A stretch of 64,000 bases of DNA. It comes from Burkholderiales bacterium. Lineage in GTDB: Bacteria; Pseudomonadota; Gammaproteobacteria; Burkholderiales; Burkholderiaceae_C. The position numbers and the translations under genes are program-made. The notes under the pieces were generated by a model. It was not told the DNA's origin. It did not search any database and worked only from the letters and a program-made list of their open reading frames with translations. Location of the stretch: positions 1 to 64,000 of the forward strand of contig CANJJE010000006.1 in the NCBI GenBank assembly GCA_947474755.1, given 5' to 3'. Of this stretch, positions 16,669 to 27,125 are shown one piece after another; within the stretch, counting starts at the first letter, position 1; every line of letters begins with the position of its first letter.

Positions 16669-17004
16669 TCAGATCACGTCGTTGGAGCCTGATGGCGAAA
16701 ACAAGTGCAGCGAGCTTTGCGAGAGACGCTCGCGAAAGCCCTTACGCGCGAGCAGCTTGGCCTGCGCTTCTGGGGGAAGGTCGGTGATGTTGAGGATGTT
16801 CTTGACGATCAGCGTGTCGATCACGTCTTCGAGCACCCGCACAAAATCAGCGTCGAGCTTTGAATAACCCGCATCGTCACCACTGCGGCCGAAGAAGGCC
16901 TGCACCTCTGAATGCTGGTCGGGCAGGAATTCGTCCGCGCCTGCGACAGGCTGACGGTGCACGCTATCAATGGCTCCAGTGGGGGTGCGGCAGATGTACG
17001 GCAT
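16669..17004 (-). CDS. Conserved hypothetical protein, tryptophan-synthase-beta-like annotation
   Basis: 111-residue protein beginning MPYICRTPTGAIDSV. It resembles small Burkholderiales proteins often labelled tryptophan synthase subunit beta-like, although it is far too short for TrpB and shows no PLP motif. The central part (FVRVLEDVIDTLIVKNILNI, then TDLPPEAQAKLLARKGFRER) looks helical. The ATG at 17004 starts the recognisable domain. Function unknown. It lies upstream of msrP on the same strand with a 109-base gap, and downstream of the cytochrome c4 terminator. Confidence 0.65.
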   Translation of the reverse strand: MPYICRTPTGAIDSVHRQPVAGADEFLPDQHSEVQAFFGRSGDDAGYSKLDADFVRVLEDVIDTLIVKNILNITDLPPEAQAKLLARKGFRERLSQSSLHLFSPSGSNDVI

Positions 17005-17123
17005 GGTTAGTGGCTGCGTCTGCTGGCACTTTACGCCTGCCGCAGACCTTGCTGCTCGATGAACAGCCCGCTGATTGCAGTGCAGACCCGTGAGATCGGG
17101 CACTGTGTCGCCGAAGTGGTGCC

Positions 17124-17152
17124 CAAAGAAAAGCCGGTCGACGACCGGCTTT
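17124..17152 (-). terminator. Intrinsic terminator of the cytochrome c4 gene
   Basis: On the minus strand AAAGCCGGT pairs with ACCGGCTTT around a 5-base loop (17130-17152) and is followed by a T-rich TTTTCTTT. It lies 18 bases past the cytochrome stop codon. Confidence 0.7.
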
Positions 17153-17169
17153 GTTTGTGCCGTGGACGT

Positions 17170-17784
17170 TCAATGCAGTCCGGCGATGTACTCGGCCAAG
17201 CCCTGGATCTCGCGGTCGTTCAGCTTTGCCGCCACGCCTATCATCTGCGCGTTGTTCTTGCGCACACCCCCGCGGAAGGCGGTCAGCTGGGCTGAGGTGT
17301 AGTCGGCGTGCTGCCCGGCCATACGCGGATACTGGGCAGGGATTCCTGCGCCGTTAGGACCGTGGCAACCTGCGCAGGCTGGAATGCTGCGTTCAGCCAC
17401 GCCGCCGCGGTAGATCTTCTCGCCAAGCTTGGCGAGTTCAGCGTCCTTGGCAAAGCCGGGCTTGGCCTGCTTGGACGCATAGAACGCAGCGATGTTCTTC
17501 ATGTCTTCCTCGCTGAGCGTGGCCGCCAGTCCATTCATGATGGCGTTAGCCCGCAGCCCGCTCTTGTATTCGGTCAACTGTTTGACGAGGTACTCCGGAT
17601 GCTGGCCTTGCAATATGGGTTGCGCGGGGCTGCCGCGGGAGCCGTCGCTGCTATGGCAGGCTGAACATACCGCTGCAGTGGCGGCGCCTTTGGCCAGATC
17701 GGGCTTGAACGCCGCAGGGCGTTGTTCGTTGGCCGAGGCCGTGACAGCAGCGAAACACAACAGCAAAGCAGACGCGAACTTCAT
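17170..17784 (-). CDS. Dihaem cytochrome c4
   Basis: 204-residue periplasmic cytochrome with two covalent haem sites, C40-S-A-C43-H44 and C137-A-G-C140-H141, in two homologous halves as in cytochrome c4. The N-terminus MKFASALLLCFAAVTASA is a Sec signal peptide. c4 cytochromes pass electrons from the bc1 complex to terminal oxidases. The gene is monocistronic with its own terminator and divergent from engB, a common arrangement in betaproteobacteria. It is also a conceivable acceptor for the GMC dehydrogenase, but nothing in the sequence links them. Confidence 0.9.
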   Translation of the reverse strand: MKFASALLLCFAAVTASANEQRPAAFKPDLAKGAATAAVCSACHSSDGSRGSPAQPILQGQHPEYLVKQLTEYKSGLRANAIMNGLAATLSEEDMKNIAAFYASKQAKPGFAKDAELAKLGEKIYRGGVAERSIPACAGCHGPNGAGIPAQYPRMAGQHADYTSAQLTAFRGGVRKNNAQMIGVAAKLNDREIQGLAEYIAGLH

Positions 17785-17847
17785 GACGTAGACCAGTGGG
17801 AAACTGTTAAGCGCACGATTCTACAATCGCGCCATTTGGCAGGTGGC

Positions 17848-18600
17848 ATGACCGAGCAAATGAAAAGGCCCGTGACCGGGATCGATGCGGTCACCGAGGG
17901 CATTGCTGCAGAAAAGTCCGCGCTGGCGTGGACGCACACTGCGCGATTCCTGACCACCGCCAGCCGGTTGAACGAGTTGCCGCAAACCGAGTTGCCCGAG
18001 ATCGCCTTTGTCGGCCGTTCGAATGCCGGTAAATCGACCGCCATCAACACATTGACCCAGCAGAAGCGGCTGGCCTTTGCGTCAAAGACGCCGGGTCGCA
18101 CCCAGCACATCAACCTGTTCGAGGTGGGACCGAGGATCGAGGCTAATGCGTTGTTGGCGGACCTCCCTGGCTACGGCTATGCGGCGGTGGCGCGCGGCGC
18201 CAAGCTGCGCTGGCAGCGGGTGATGGCCGATTACCTCGAGGTGCGTCGCAGCCTGGCGGGCGTGGTGTTGATGGTCGATTCGCGTCTCGGTTTCACTGAT
18301 CTCGACCGCCAGTTGCTCGACTTCATCGCACCTCGCATAGGCAATGGCGCGGTCAGGCTGTTGGTTCTCCTGACCAAGTCCGACAAGCTCAACCGCAGCG
18401 AGGCCCATGCCGCTCTGGCCGCAGCCCAGCACACGCTGGCCGAACTGACCACCGAGCAGGCCGATGTCAACGTAGCACTTTTTTCAGCGCTGAAGAAAAG
18501 TGGCGTCGGCGACGCAGCCACCTTGTTGCACGGCTGGGTCTGTCCGCCTGCACCGGCGACGTTGTCGTCAGGGACGCCCGAGGAACATGTACACCCCTGA
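17848..18600 (+). CDS. engB: EngB/YihA ribosome-biogenesis GTPase
   Basis: 250-residue GTPase required for assembly of the large ribosomal subunit. G1 GRSNAGKST, the switch region TPGRTQHIN, G3 DLPGYGYA and G4 TKSDKL are all present in order. The ATG at 17848 is chosen because AGGTGG sits just upstream; in-frame codons before it run back into the cytochrome gene. The C-terminal 33 bases overlap the 3' end of the convergent patatin gene. Confidence 0.93.
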   Translation: MTEQMKRPVTGIDAVTEGIAAEKSALAWTHTARFLTTASRLNELPQTELPEIAFVGRSNAGKSTAINTLTQQKRLAFASKTPGRTQHINLFEVGPRIEANALLADLPGYGYAAVARGAKLRWQRVMADYLEVRRSLAGVVLMVDSRLGFTDLDRQLLDFIAPRIGNGAVRLLVLLTKSDKLNRSEAHAALAAAQHTLAELTTEQADVNVALFSALKKSGVGDAATLLHGWVCPPAPATLSSGTPEEHVHP

Positions 18601-20877
18601 GTGCCCGCGTGGCGCATAGGTGATGCCGAAGTACAGAGGTCCGACGCTGGTGTCAGCCCCGACGAACAAGCTGCTGCCGGTGCGCAGGTCAGACAGCGAC
18701 ACATCGCTCTTGCGTGTCCATGCATTCCCGGCTTCAAGCGTGCCGCCGACGAAGAGCCCACGTGTCAACAAAGGGACGTACTCAAGCCGTTGGTAGGCCT
18801 GCACCCGCCCGAATAGAACGTAGTTACCAGCCAACTGGTTGAAGCGATAACCTGAGAGTCGATGAAACCCGCCCAGGTTGTAGCTGTAGCGGCCCAGGTC
18901 GGTGGTCAGGCCCGTTCCACCGGCACTCTGCGCGCTCAGATACGCATTGAGCGTGCGTCGTCCCCAAGTGACCGCAGCGGTGCTTTCAAACTCAGACCGC
19001 GCGAAACCGTTTCGCCCAGCTCCTCCCGTCACCGTCCGCGAGCCGACCACGGTTTCACCCTCCACGCGGTAGCCGCGCAGCGGGAAATTGACGTAATCCA
19101 GCTGATCGACGATGACCTTGAAGCGCGCGCCGGTTTCCTGCACTGTCTGGCTGTTGCCGGGACCGGGGTAGTTCGCCGCGAGCAGATCGGGACTGTTGTG
19201 CAGCACGACATGGCTGACACCGAGGCGCAATTCGCCGAACTTGCCCCAGGGCTGCCCGACATCGACACCGAATCGGCCAGTGGTCCGGCTGAATCGCCCC
19301 AGCTCGTCGGCACTGTTGGCGTCGTACACCGTGATGCGGCGACGCTCCACGCTGGCATAGCCCGAGAGGAACCAGTCGCTGGTCCAGCCGAGCGTCCATT
19401 TCAACGGGTGATAAATCTCCGTATAGAGCTTCGGCGTCTCGCCGATCTGCACGAAGTTTCGCCATTCGGTGCCGTTCTCATCGAGCCATCGCCGATCGTG
19501 GTTCAGCTTGATGTTGAAGGCGCTGTCGCCCCGGAAATCGGTGAACAGGTCGATGCCCACCCGGAAGTAATTCGGCCCCCACTGCTTGTCTTCCAGATCG
19601 AAGACCAGTCCGTCGCCATCGGGTGTGTTGACCAGACGAAAGTCGGCCCGTGCGTAGTCACCGCTGGCCGCGAGTCGGCGCGCATCGCGTTCAGCCTTCT
19701 TTTCGTCGAAAGGCTGACCCGTCGCCGATTCGAGCTCGTCGGCAAAGCGTTTCGGGTTCGTCAGTTCACTGCCTTCGAAGCGAATGAACGACACCTGCGC
19801 CTGTTCGGCATCGGGCTGCTGGTGTGCGGCTTTCCACTCGGCGTAGGCCTTTGGTGTCAGCGACAGCGCGGCCAACCGAGCCAGCTGGGGTCGCACACCT
19901 GCCTCGCCCTGATCGATCAGCTCGCGCGTCAGGTTGAAGTCGCCCGAGGTCAATACCCCCAGGGGCGGGGCGATCAGCACATCGCTCGGCTTCAACAGGG
20001 CCAGACTGCGCTCAACGTTCTGCTCGGTCAGGATGCTGAGCATCTGCGCTGTCAGCCCAGTGACGGAGCTGAGCGCATCCCGGCTGGACAGGGGTGTGCC
20101 GATGTTGACGGCGATCACGATGTCGGCACCCATCGCCCGGGCCACATCGACCGGCAGGTTGTTGACCAGGCCACCATCGCCCAGGATGCGGCCATCGGCC
20201 TCAGTGGGCGCGAAGACCCCGGGCACGCTCATGCTGGAGCGCAGCGCCAGCGCCAGGTCGCCGCTGCCGAGGATGACCGGCTTGCCGGTCTCCATGTTGG
20301 TGGCCACCGCGCGAAACGGGATCGCCAGCTGCGAAAAATCGCGTATCCCGCGCACGGGCAACGTGTAGCGGCGCAGCAGGGATTCGAGCCCGCGGCCCGA
20401 CAGCGCACCGAGCGGTGCGCGCAGCTCGCCATCACGCATGCCGAATTCGAGAACCGGCGACAGCTCGAAGTCTTCCTCCTTGCGGCGCTGAGACAGCAGC
20501 GGGCGGTCGACCCGGCTGGCGAACACCTCGTCCCATTTCACCGACAGCAGTTCTTTTTCCAGGCGCTCGGCATCCATTCCGCTGGCATACAGGCCACCGA
20601 TGATGGCGCCCATAGAGGTGCCGGCAATCGCATCGATGGGTATGCGCTCGCGCTCCAGCATCTTCAGCACGCCCACATGTGCCAGCCCGCGGGCTCCACC
20701 GCCCGAAAGCACCAGCCCGATGCGTGGGCGTCCCAGCGGACGCGGATTAGGCAACGCCGCTGCCATCGGTGCTTCGATCACCGAGGCCGGCGCGACCTCG
20801 TTGCCTGATGCAGCGAACGATGCGGTCAACAAAACGGCAGTAGCGAGACGGCGAAGAACCAGCAACGTCGGGCGCAT
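18568..20877 (-). CDS. Patatin-like phospholipase with POTRA and beta-barrel (type Vd-like)
   Basis: 769-residue predicted outer-membrane lipase. The signal peptide is MRPTLLVLRRLATAVLLTAS, followed by a patatin domain with the oxyanion motif GGGARG (59-64), nucleophile S88 in GTSMG and a DGGLVNN catalytic aspartate block. After about residue 340 a POTRA-like segment (VSFIRFEGSELTNPKRF) leads into a 16-strand-type surface-antigen barrel. This order matches PlpD/FplA type Vd autotransporters. The ATG at 20877 begins the signal peptide; a GTG at 20931 would add 18 residues. It follows the DUF1631 gene by 60 bases and overlaps convergent engB by 33 bases. Confidence 0.87.
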   Translation of the reverse strand: MRPTLLVLRRLATAVLLTASFAASGNEVAPASVIEAPMAAALPNPRPLGRPRIGLVLSGGGARGLAHVGVLKMLERERIPIDAIAGTSMGAIIGGLYASGMDAERLEKELLSVKWDEVFASRVDRPLLSQRRKEEDFELSPVLEFGMRDGELRAPLGALSGRGLESLLRRYTLPVRGIRDFSQLAIPFRAVATNMETGKPVILGSGDLALALRSSMSVPGVFAPTEADGRILGDGGLVNNLPVDVARAMGADIVIAVNIGTPLSSRDALSSVTGLTAQMLSILTEQNVERSLALLKPSDVLIAPPLGVLTSGDFNLTRELIDQGEAGVRPQLARLAALSLTPKAYAEWKAAHQQPDAEQAQVSFIRFEGSELTNPKRFADELESATGQPFDEKKAERDARRLAASGDYARADFRLVNTPDGDGLVFDLEDKQWGPNYFRVGIDLFTDFRGDSAFNIKLNHDRRWLDENGTEWRNFVQIGETPKLYTEIYHPLKWTLGWTSDWFLSGYASVERRRITVYDANSADELGRFSRTTGRFGVDVGQPWGKFGELRLGVSHVVLHNSPDLLAANYPGPGNSQTVQETGARFKVIVDQLDYVNFPLRGYRVEGETVVGSRTVTGGAGRNGFARSEFESTAAVTWGRRTLNAYLSAQSAGGTGLTTDLGRYSYNLGGFHRLSGYRFNQLAGNYVLFGRVQAYQRLEYVPLLTRGLFVGGTLEAGNAWTRKSDVSLSDLRTGSSLFVGADTSVGPLYFGITYAPRGHSGVYMFLGRP

Positions 20878-20937
20878 GCCGAAATTGTGCGTGATGGCCT
20901 CGTTGACAGTACCGCTCGCGTCGAGCGTCACCGCCCG

Positions 20938-22995
20938 TCAGTGGGATACGGCAAGGTCGCGCATGACCCGGTGGACCGCACGCTGGAGCAGCGGCGAGTC
21001 CGACACGGATTTGACCAGCCCCTCGCTGACCAGTCGGGCCAACGCCTGACGGGTGATGGAGTGGGTATGTCCCGCCGTCTCACTGGCAAAAACGAAATAG
21101 CTCAGCGAGTCGCTGCGCCACAACAACTGGACGGTACGCCACCGGCCACTGAGAAACCAGCGACAGCTGGAACCCGGCGTCATTGCGTCGATCGGCCGAT
21201 CCGGCCCGACTTCGGGTGGCTCCCTGTCTGACATGAGTGCGGCTGGGACGGTGTCCATCGAGAACACCTCGATGAGTGACTCCGCGACACCCTTGGTCAA
21301 GGGTGTCGCGGCATCAGAAGTGCCTTCGTCACGTAGGCGTTGGAAGGTTTCCTGCGGTGTGACCTTGCGAGCCCGGGAGCGATCGCCCGGACGCAGCGAT
21401 TCGGTATGCACATCCATCAATTCATCGAGCACCGCCTGTTGCTGGGCCTCGGGCAGTGCCACCAGGGCCATGCCGGCGCGCAGCTGTTTCAGCAGATCGG
21501 GCAGCATGCCGAGCAGTCGCTGGCGGCTTTGCGGATGGTCGGGGATGTGCAGGCTCCACAGCAGGTCATCGGCTGTCTTCAGTGCAATGGCAGTACGTTC
21601 GTCATCGCTGCCATGGACGACCATCGATTTGGTGATCACGCGAGCCCAGACCTGGGTCAGGAATTCGCGAAGCCGCGGTGTGGTGCGCACCTGCCGGGCT
21701 TGCTCAGTCAGCTGTCGCGACACTTCTCGCTCCAGTCCTTCCTGACGCTCGGCCGCGGCGAGCGCCGCGATGGTGTTGTCTGCCTGCGTCTGCTGCTGCC
21801 GCAGTTCTTCGTTCAGATGCATTTCGAGACGTACCAGTGCCTTGCTGAAGGCCAGAGTGGTTTGCTTCGGCGCCGAGGCCAGGTCTCTGGCCAAAGCGTC
21901 ACAGAAAGCGGCCAGGCGTGCGCCGCGGGGATCGGTCGGCTGCGGCCAGACCCGTGACGCTTGGGCGATGCGGTTCATCAATATCCAAACCGGATGCTGG
22001 TGACTGTCGATGAGTGTTTGATCGACCAGGCAAAGGCGCAGTACCGATGTCTGCAAGCGCGCCATCACTGCGCGCAGATCCGCAGCGAGTTGATCATCCG
22101 ACAGCACCGCTTCAAAGATCCGGGACAGCAATTCGACAATGTGAGGATCAATGCCATCGGGAACGTTTGTGTTCTGAACTCGCGCAGAGCGCTGCGCCCC
22201 TGGCGCCGTCGAGGCGGGCATCGCCGGTGATGTGGATACCCGCGGCGCGTGCTGGGGGCGGCTTTGTAGCAAGGCGCTGATCTGTTGCAGCGCCTGTTCG
22301 AAGCTCTTTGGTGTCACGGCCGCCGATGCGGTGGCAGAAGCGCCGCTGGTCGGTACCAGCGTTCGGTAAATGCTCGGTGTGATCCCCTGCGACTCAAGAC
22401 GGGTGCAAGCGGCTGCCCAGGCCATCTTGATCTGCTCGGCCAGGACGAGCGCCGTCGAGTGCAGCAACAGCCTGCGTTGCGCCGACACCGGGCTGATGGC
22501 GCAACAAGCGTCCCAGAGTGCCTGTGCGTAGGCCGCAGGCCGCAACGGATTGGACTCGGCACTGACGTGGGACTGGCCGATCAGCGTCGACGTGAAAGTC
22601 TGCAGTTCGCGCAACTCCCAGTCGGCAGCGTTGCCGATCAGCTGGGACGCGCGCGAGATTTGGATGTCTGCCTCGACGCGGGCCTCGTCCATCAACTGCA
22701 GGCCGCCTGCAACGGCCGGGCTGCTGATGGCCGTCGGGTTCTCCAGGCCCTGAAGATCAGTCATCACCAACGCTTGCAGACTGTCAACGAAGGTCTGCAC
22801 GAACGGCTTCGAACCCCGTCGCAGGGCTTCGATGACTTCATATTGCAGATGGCGATCAGCCGCGGTGACAGCAGTGCTCGCCTTGGAGGGCTGCTGCAAC
22901 TGCGCGAGAGTCGTCGTGACCGTGCGTTCAGCCAATGCATCAGTTCGAGACAACTCGTCCTCGACGAATCGCAACATCAAGGGAGAAGCCGGCAT
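20938..22995 (-). CDS. DUF1631 family protein
   Basis: 685-residue cytoplasmic protein of the DUF1631 family, found in beta- and gammaproteobacteria and without assigned biochemical function. It is mostly alpha-helical, has no membrane segment and carries a proline/alanine-rich low-complexity stretch near residues 245-285. The C-terminal part (FLSGRWRTVQLLWRSDSLSY) is reminiscent of PilZ-like or regulatory folds, but this is weak. The ATG at 22995 begins the conserved region. It precedes the patatin gene on the same strand and follows the groL terminator. Confidence 0.7.
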   Translation of the reverse strand: MPASPLMLRFVEDELSRTDALAERTVTTTLAQLQQPSKASTAVTAADRHLQYEVIEALRRGSKPFVQTFVDSLQALVMTDLQGLENPTAISSPAVAGGLQLMDEARVEADIQISRASQLIGNAADWELRELQTFTSTLIGQSHVSAESNPLRPAAYAQALWDACCAISPVSAQRRLLLHSTALVLAEQIKMAWAAACTRLESQGITPSIYRTLVPTSGASATASAAVTPKSFEQALQQISALLQSRPQHAPRVSTSPAMPASTAPGAQRSARVQNTNVPDGIDPHIVELLSRIFEAVLSDDQLAADLRAVMARLQTSVLRLCLVDQTLIDSHQHPVWILMNRIAQASRVWPQPTDPRGARLAAFCDALARDLASAPKQTTLAFSKALVRLEMHLNEELRQQQTQADNTIAALAAAERQEGLEREVSRQLTEQARQVRTTPRLREFLTQVWARVITKSMVVHGSDDERTAIALKTADDLLWSLHIPDHPQSRQRLLGMLPDLLKQLRAGMALVALPEAQQQAVLDELMDVHTESLRPGDRSRARKVTPQETFQRLRDEGTSDAATPLTKGVAESLIEVFSMDTVPAALMSDREPPEVGPDRPIDAMTPGSSCRWFLSGRWRTVQLLWRSDSLSYFVFASETAGHTHSITRQALARLVSEGLVKSVSDSPLLQRAVHRVMRDLAVSH

Positions 22996-23083
22996 GGTGA
23001 TGGTCTGTTGCCTTTCACTTTCGACCCGATTATCCGGTTGATTGGTCGATGCGAGCCGCCGCCGATGCGGCCCGTAACCATGG

Positions 23084-23109
23084 AAAAGGGCTGCCGAAGC
23101 AGCCCTTTT
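23084..23109 (-). terminator. Intrinsic terminator of groESL
   Basis: AAAAGGGCTGC and its complement form an 11-bp stem around a TTCG loop (minus strand), ending in CCCTTTTC. It lies 50 bases after the groL stop and before the DUF1631 gene. Confidence 0.8.
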
Positions 23110-23159
23110 CACGAACGGACACAGGTCTCAGGTCCGATGAACCTGAAGCCGGCAAGCAT

Positions 23160-24833
<1,674 letters not shown>

Positions 24834-24898
24834 TTAGTGTGATTGACCGCTTTCATTCGCCGCTCGTCCGTCGGAAAAGAAAGCGTCGCGCAATAGCC

Positions 24899-25189
24899 TT
24901 ATTTCTCGACAACAGCGAACAGATCTTCTTCGCGCATCACGAGCAACTCATCGCCGTCGACCTTCGCGGTCTGGCCGCTGTACTTGCCGAACAGCACGCG
25001 GTCACCGACCTTGATATTCAGTGCGATGAAGTCGCCCTTGTCGTTGCGCTTGCCCGGACCGACCGCGAGCACTTCGCCTTGATCGGGCTTTTCAGCGGCG
25101 GCGTCGGGGATGACGATGCCAGAGGCGGTCTTGGTTTCCTGGTCCAGGCGCTTGACGATCACGCGATCGTTCAGAGGACGAAGTTTCAT
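24899..25189 (-). CDS. groS: GroES co-chaperonin, 10 kDa
   Basis: 96-residue GroES, the heptameric lid of Gro[20 protein letters not shown] opens the domain and the mobile loop ([18 protein letters not shown]) is present. The ATG at 25189 has AAGGAG upstream. The operon promoter and CIRCE operator lie 100-165 bases upstream. It is the only GroES visible here, so it may also serve the chaperonin paralogue near the monooxygenase (inference). Confidence 0.98.
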   Translation of the reverse strand: MKLRPLNDRVIVKRLDQETKTASGIVIPDAAAEKPDQGEVLAVGPGKRNDKGDFIALNIKVGDRVLFGKYSGQTAKVDGDELLVMREEDLFAVVEK

Positions 25190-25291
25190 AGCATCTCCTT
25201 GAGGGATAAGAACCGAGTTCGATGTTTGTAAGGACAGCGGATGACCGACCAAAGCGGTAGGTCTGACTGATCCGGCTGGGCCGGAATGTCG

Positions 25292-25318
25292 TTAGCACTC
25301 AATCGAGTCGAGTGCTAG
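25292..25318. promoter_or_regulatory. CIRCE element (HrcA operator)
   Basis: TTAGCACTC-N9-GAGTGCTAG matches the CIRCE consensus TTAGCACTC-N9-GAGTGCTAA at all but the last base. It lies between the groES promoter and its start codon, where HrcA represses groESL until heat shock. Confidence 0.95.
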
Positions 25319-25325
25319 CAAATTG

Positions 25326-25353
25326 ATTATAGGGACCTTTTGCGGCAGTTCAA
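25326..25353 (-). promoter_or_regulatory. groESL promoter (sigma70, overlapping sigma32-like)
   Basis: Minus strand: -35 TTGAAC (25353-25348), 16-base spacer, -10 TATAAT (25331-25326). The same stretch reads CTTGAA and CCCTATAA, resembling sigma32 heat-shock boxes. CIRCE begins 7 bases downstream, so HrcA would occlude this start. Confidence 0.75.
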
Positions 25354-25425
25354 GGGCCCGTGTTCGACCGTTTTTGGAAGGCCAGCAGCGGCGCGGGTCG
25401 CCGCGGAGCAGGCAATTCGCACCGA

Positions 25426-25641
25426 TTAATGTGGTGCTGGATCGCCGCTTTCGTCACCGTCGTTGCTTTTGGTGCCGGAGGCAAGCCGGTAGCCTTCGCT
25501 CGCCCATGCTCCGAAATCCGAGTTTTTGCAGCGTGCGCTGCAGAAAGGGCGATACGGGTTTGAAGTTGCGTAGAAGCTGTTGCCGCCGCAGCCCGGACAT
25601 CGAACGATGCGTGCAGGCTCCTTCGGGGTGTTCACGAGCAC
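25426..25641 (-). CDS. yacG: YacG, DNA gyrase inhibitor / zinc-binding protein
   Basis: 71-residue zinc protein of the YacG family, which in E. coli binds GyrB and inhibits DNA gyrase. The four zinc cysteines are in RCPGCGG and FCSARCK (C-x2-C, C-x3-C), and the N-terminal PxxxVxCPxCG layout is standard. GTG codons at 25641 and 25635 are both possible starts; the second gives a 4-base GTGA overlap with the zapD stop, suggesting translational coupling. Last gene of the pilB-C-D-coaE-zapD-yacG run. Confidence 0.92.
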   Translation of the reverse strand: MLVNTPKEPARIVRCPGCGGNSFYATSNPYRPFCSARCKNSDFGAWASEGYRLASGTKSNDGDESGDPAPH

Positions 25642-26387
25642 AAGGTCAGCTCAAAGCTGCCGTCGCTGGCGTGCGGTCGCAGGCGACCCTCTGCGTCCTG
25701 TCGCATCAGTCGCACCGACACCATCAGGCGATGCCCCGTGATTTCGGGCACCAGGCCGCCGCTCGGGTCCAGGCGCACCCGCATCAGGTGGTATGACCGT
25801 CCCGGCGGCAGGCTTTGCTGGAACTGGCCGGCCACTGCGGTCACTCGCTGTGGCACGCCCGAGTCTCGCAGCAGGCCGAGCAGCACCGTCAGGGCTTCAG
25901 CCAGTGGCAGCAGCAGCGCGATCCAGCGCGCCAGATCGGTACGGCGATGAGCTGGCTCATGTTGCTGCCAAGCGTAGTACGCAGGTAGATCGAACTCGCA
26001 GGTGCCACCTGGAATGTTGATACGGCTGCGGATGCTCATCAGCCATTCGTTGGCGTTCAGCGCGGATCCGGCCTTGCCGGGCAGTTCGTTCAAGCCGGTG
26101 TAGGCATGCTCGATTTTGTCGATTACCTCATCGAGCGCCTGTTCCGAGATCGACGGGTTGCCGCGGTAGTTGTTGAGCTGAGCCTTTTGCCGCTCCAGAT
26201 CCTTCAGAAGGTCGGATTTCAGGTCGGCACGCGAGGCGACTTCCATGATCTCGAAAAGCGTCGCAATCGCGTAATGGTGATCGACTGCGGTGTCCCGCGT
26301 CGCCAGTTGCCCCAGTCGATCGAACAGGTGCTCCAGCCGAAGCATGGTTCGTATGCTCTCGTTGAACGGGTACTCGTAAAGGACCAA
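25632..26387 (-). CDS. zapD: ZapD, FtsZ-associated division protein
   Basis: 251-residue cytosolic protein that bundles FtsZ filaments at the division site. The conserved opening VLYEYPFNESIRTMLRLEHL and the RSRINIPGG and HRLMVSVR segments identify it. The start is a TTG at 26387-26385, supported by a strong AAGGAGG ribosome-binding site 5 bases upstream. The in-frame codons further upstream (to 26540) run into the coaE 3' end and are unlike ZapD. It lies between coaE and yacG, the usual order in betaproteobacteria. Confidence 0.92.
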   Translation of the reverse strand: MVLYEYPFNESIRTMLRLEHLFDRLGQLATRDTAVDHHYAIATLFEIMEVASRADLKSDLLKDLERQKAQLNNYRGNPSISEQALDEVIDKIEHAYTGLNELPGKAGSALNANEWLMSIRSRINIPGGTCEFDLPAYYAWQQHEPAHRRTDLARWIALLLPLAEALTVLLGLLRDSGVPQRVTAVAGQFQQSLPPGRSYHLMRVRLDPSGGLVPEITGHRLMVSVRLMRQDAEGRLRPHASDGSFELTLCS

Positions 26388-26469
26388 GAGGCCCTCCTTC
26401 AACAACGGGTGGAACGATGACGGTCGGGCGCAACAGCACGAGATCTTGATTGTTCCATAGCGGTATGAC

Positions 26470-27096
26470 TCATGACGCTTGCCATGTGTTCCACAGGACG
26501 GCGACGCGCTTGGCCAACTCGGCGATCGAGATCCCCTCATTGAGGATCAGATCGTCTGCCACGGCGCGTCGCTGATCCCGGGTGGCTTGGGCCGCGATGA
26601 CTGCCCTGACGGATGTTTCAGACCATCCTGAGCGTCGCATCACCCGTTCGATCTGTGTTGCCTCGCTGCAGTCGACGACCAGCACGCGATGCACCCGACA
26701 CAGCCACTGCGGTGACTCGACCAGCAGCGGCACGTCAAAAACGATGACGGCTGAACTTGTCAGCACGGCTGCTTCGCTTTCGGCATCAGCCAGGATCATC
26801 GGGTGCAGGATGGCTTCCAGCCGACGTCGGATCGCGGGGTCTTCGAAAGCGAGGCGACGCATCCAGCTGCGGTCGAGTGCGCCTCGGGCATCGATGGCGG
26901 TGTCCCCGAAGGCCTCGCGCAGCGCCGGGATACCCCGTCCACCGGAGGCCGTCAATCGCCGCGAGATGGCATCGGTGTCGACCACAGCGGCACCGTGCGA
27001 GGCCAGCATGGCCGCCACCGTGCTCTTGCCGCTGCCGATGCCGCCGGTCAGACCGATGCGCAGCGATTCAGCGGATCGCGCTGAAGGAAGAAACAT
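26470..27096 (-). CDS. coaE: Dephospho-CoA kinase
   Basis: CoaE phosphorylates the ribose 3'-hydroxyl of dephospho-CoA, the last step of coenzyme A synthesis. The P-loop GLTGGIGSGKST is near the N-terminus, with DTDAISRRL and the VFDVPLLVES block following, in a 208-residue protein of normal family length. The ATG at 27096 is preferred because it starts just before the domain and avoids overlapping pilD; a TTG at 27144 would add 16 residues. Downstream of pilD in the pilus/division gene run. Confidence 0.93.
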   Translation of the reverse strand: MFLPSARSAESLRIGLTGGIGSGKSTVAAMLASHGAAVVDTDAISRRLTASGGRGIPALREAFGDTAIDARGALDRSWMRRLAFEDPAIRRRLEAILHPMILADAESEAAVLTSSAVIVFDVPLLVESPQWLCRVHRVLVVDCSEATQIERVMRRSGWSETSVRAVIAAQATRDQRRAVADDLILNEGISIAELAKRVAVLWNTWQAS

Positions 27097-27125
27097 CCGG
27101 AGGCGCCGACGTCGGCTCGTGAGCG

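Noticed and set aside
16669..17004. Genuine tryptophan synthase beta subunit
   Set aside because: Only about 111 residues with no PLP-lysine motif; the name is an annotation legacy.
18862..20808. Long plus-strand open frame antisense to the patatin gene (648 codons)
   Set aside because: Composition effect of GC-rich codons on the complementary strand; the patatin gene has catalytic motifs and a signal peptide.
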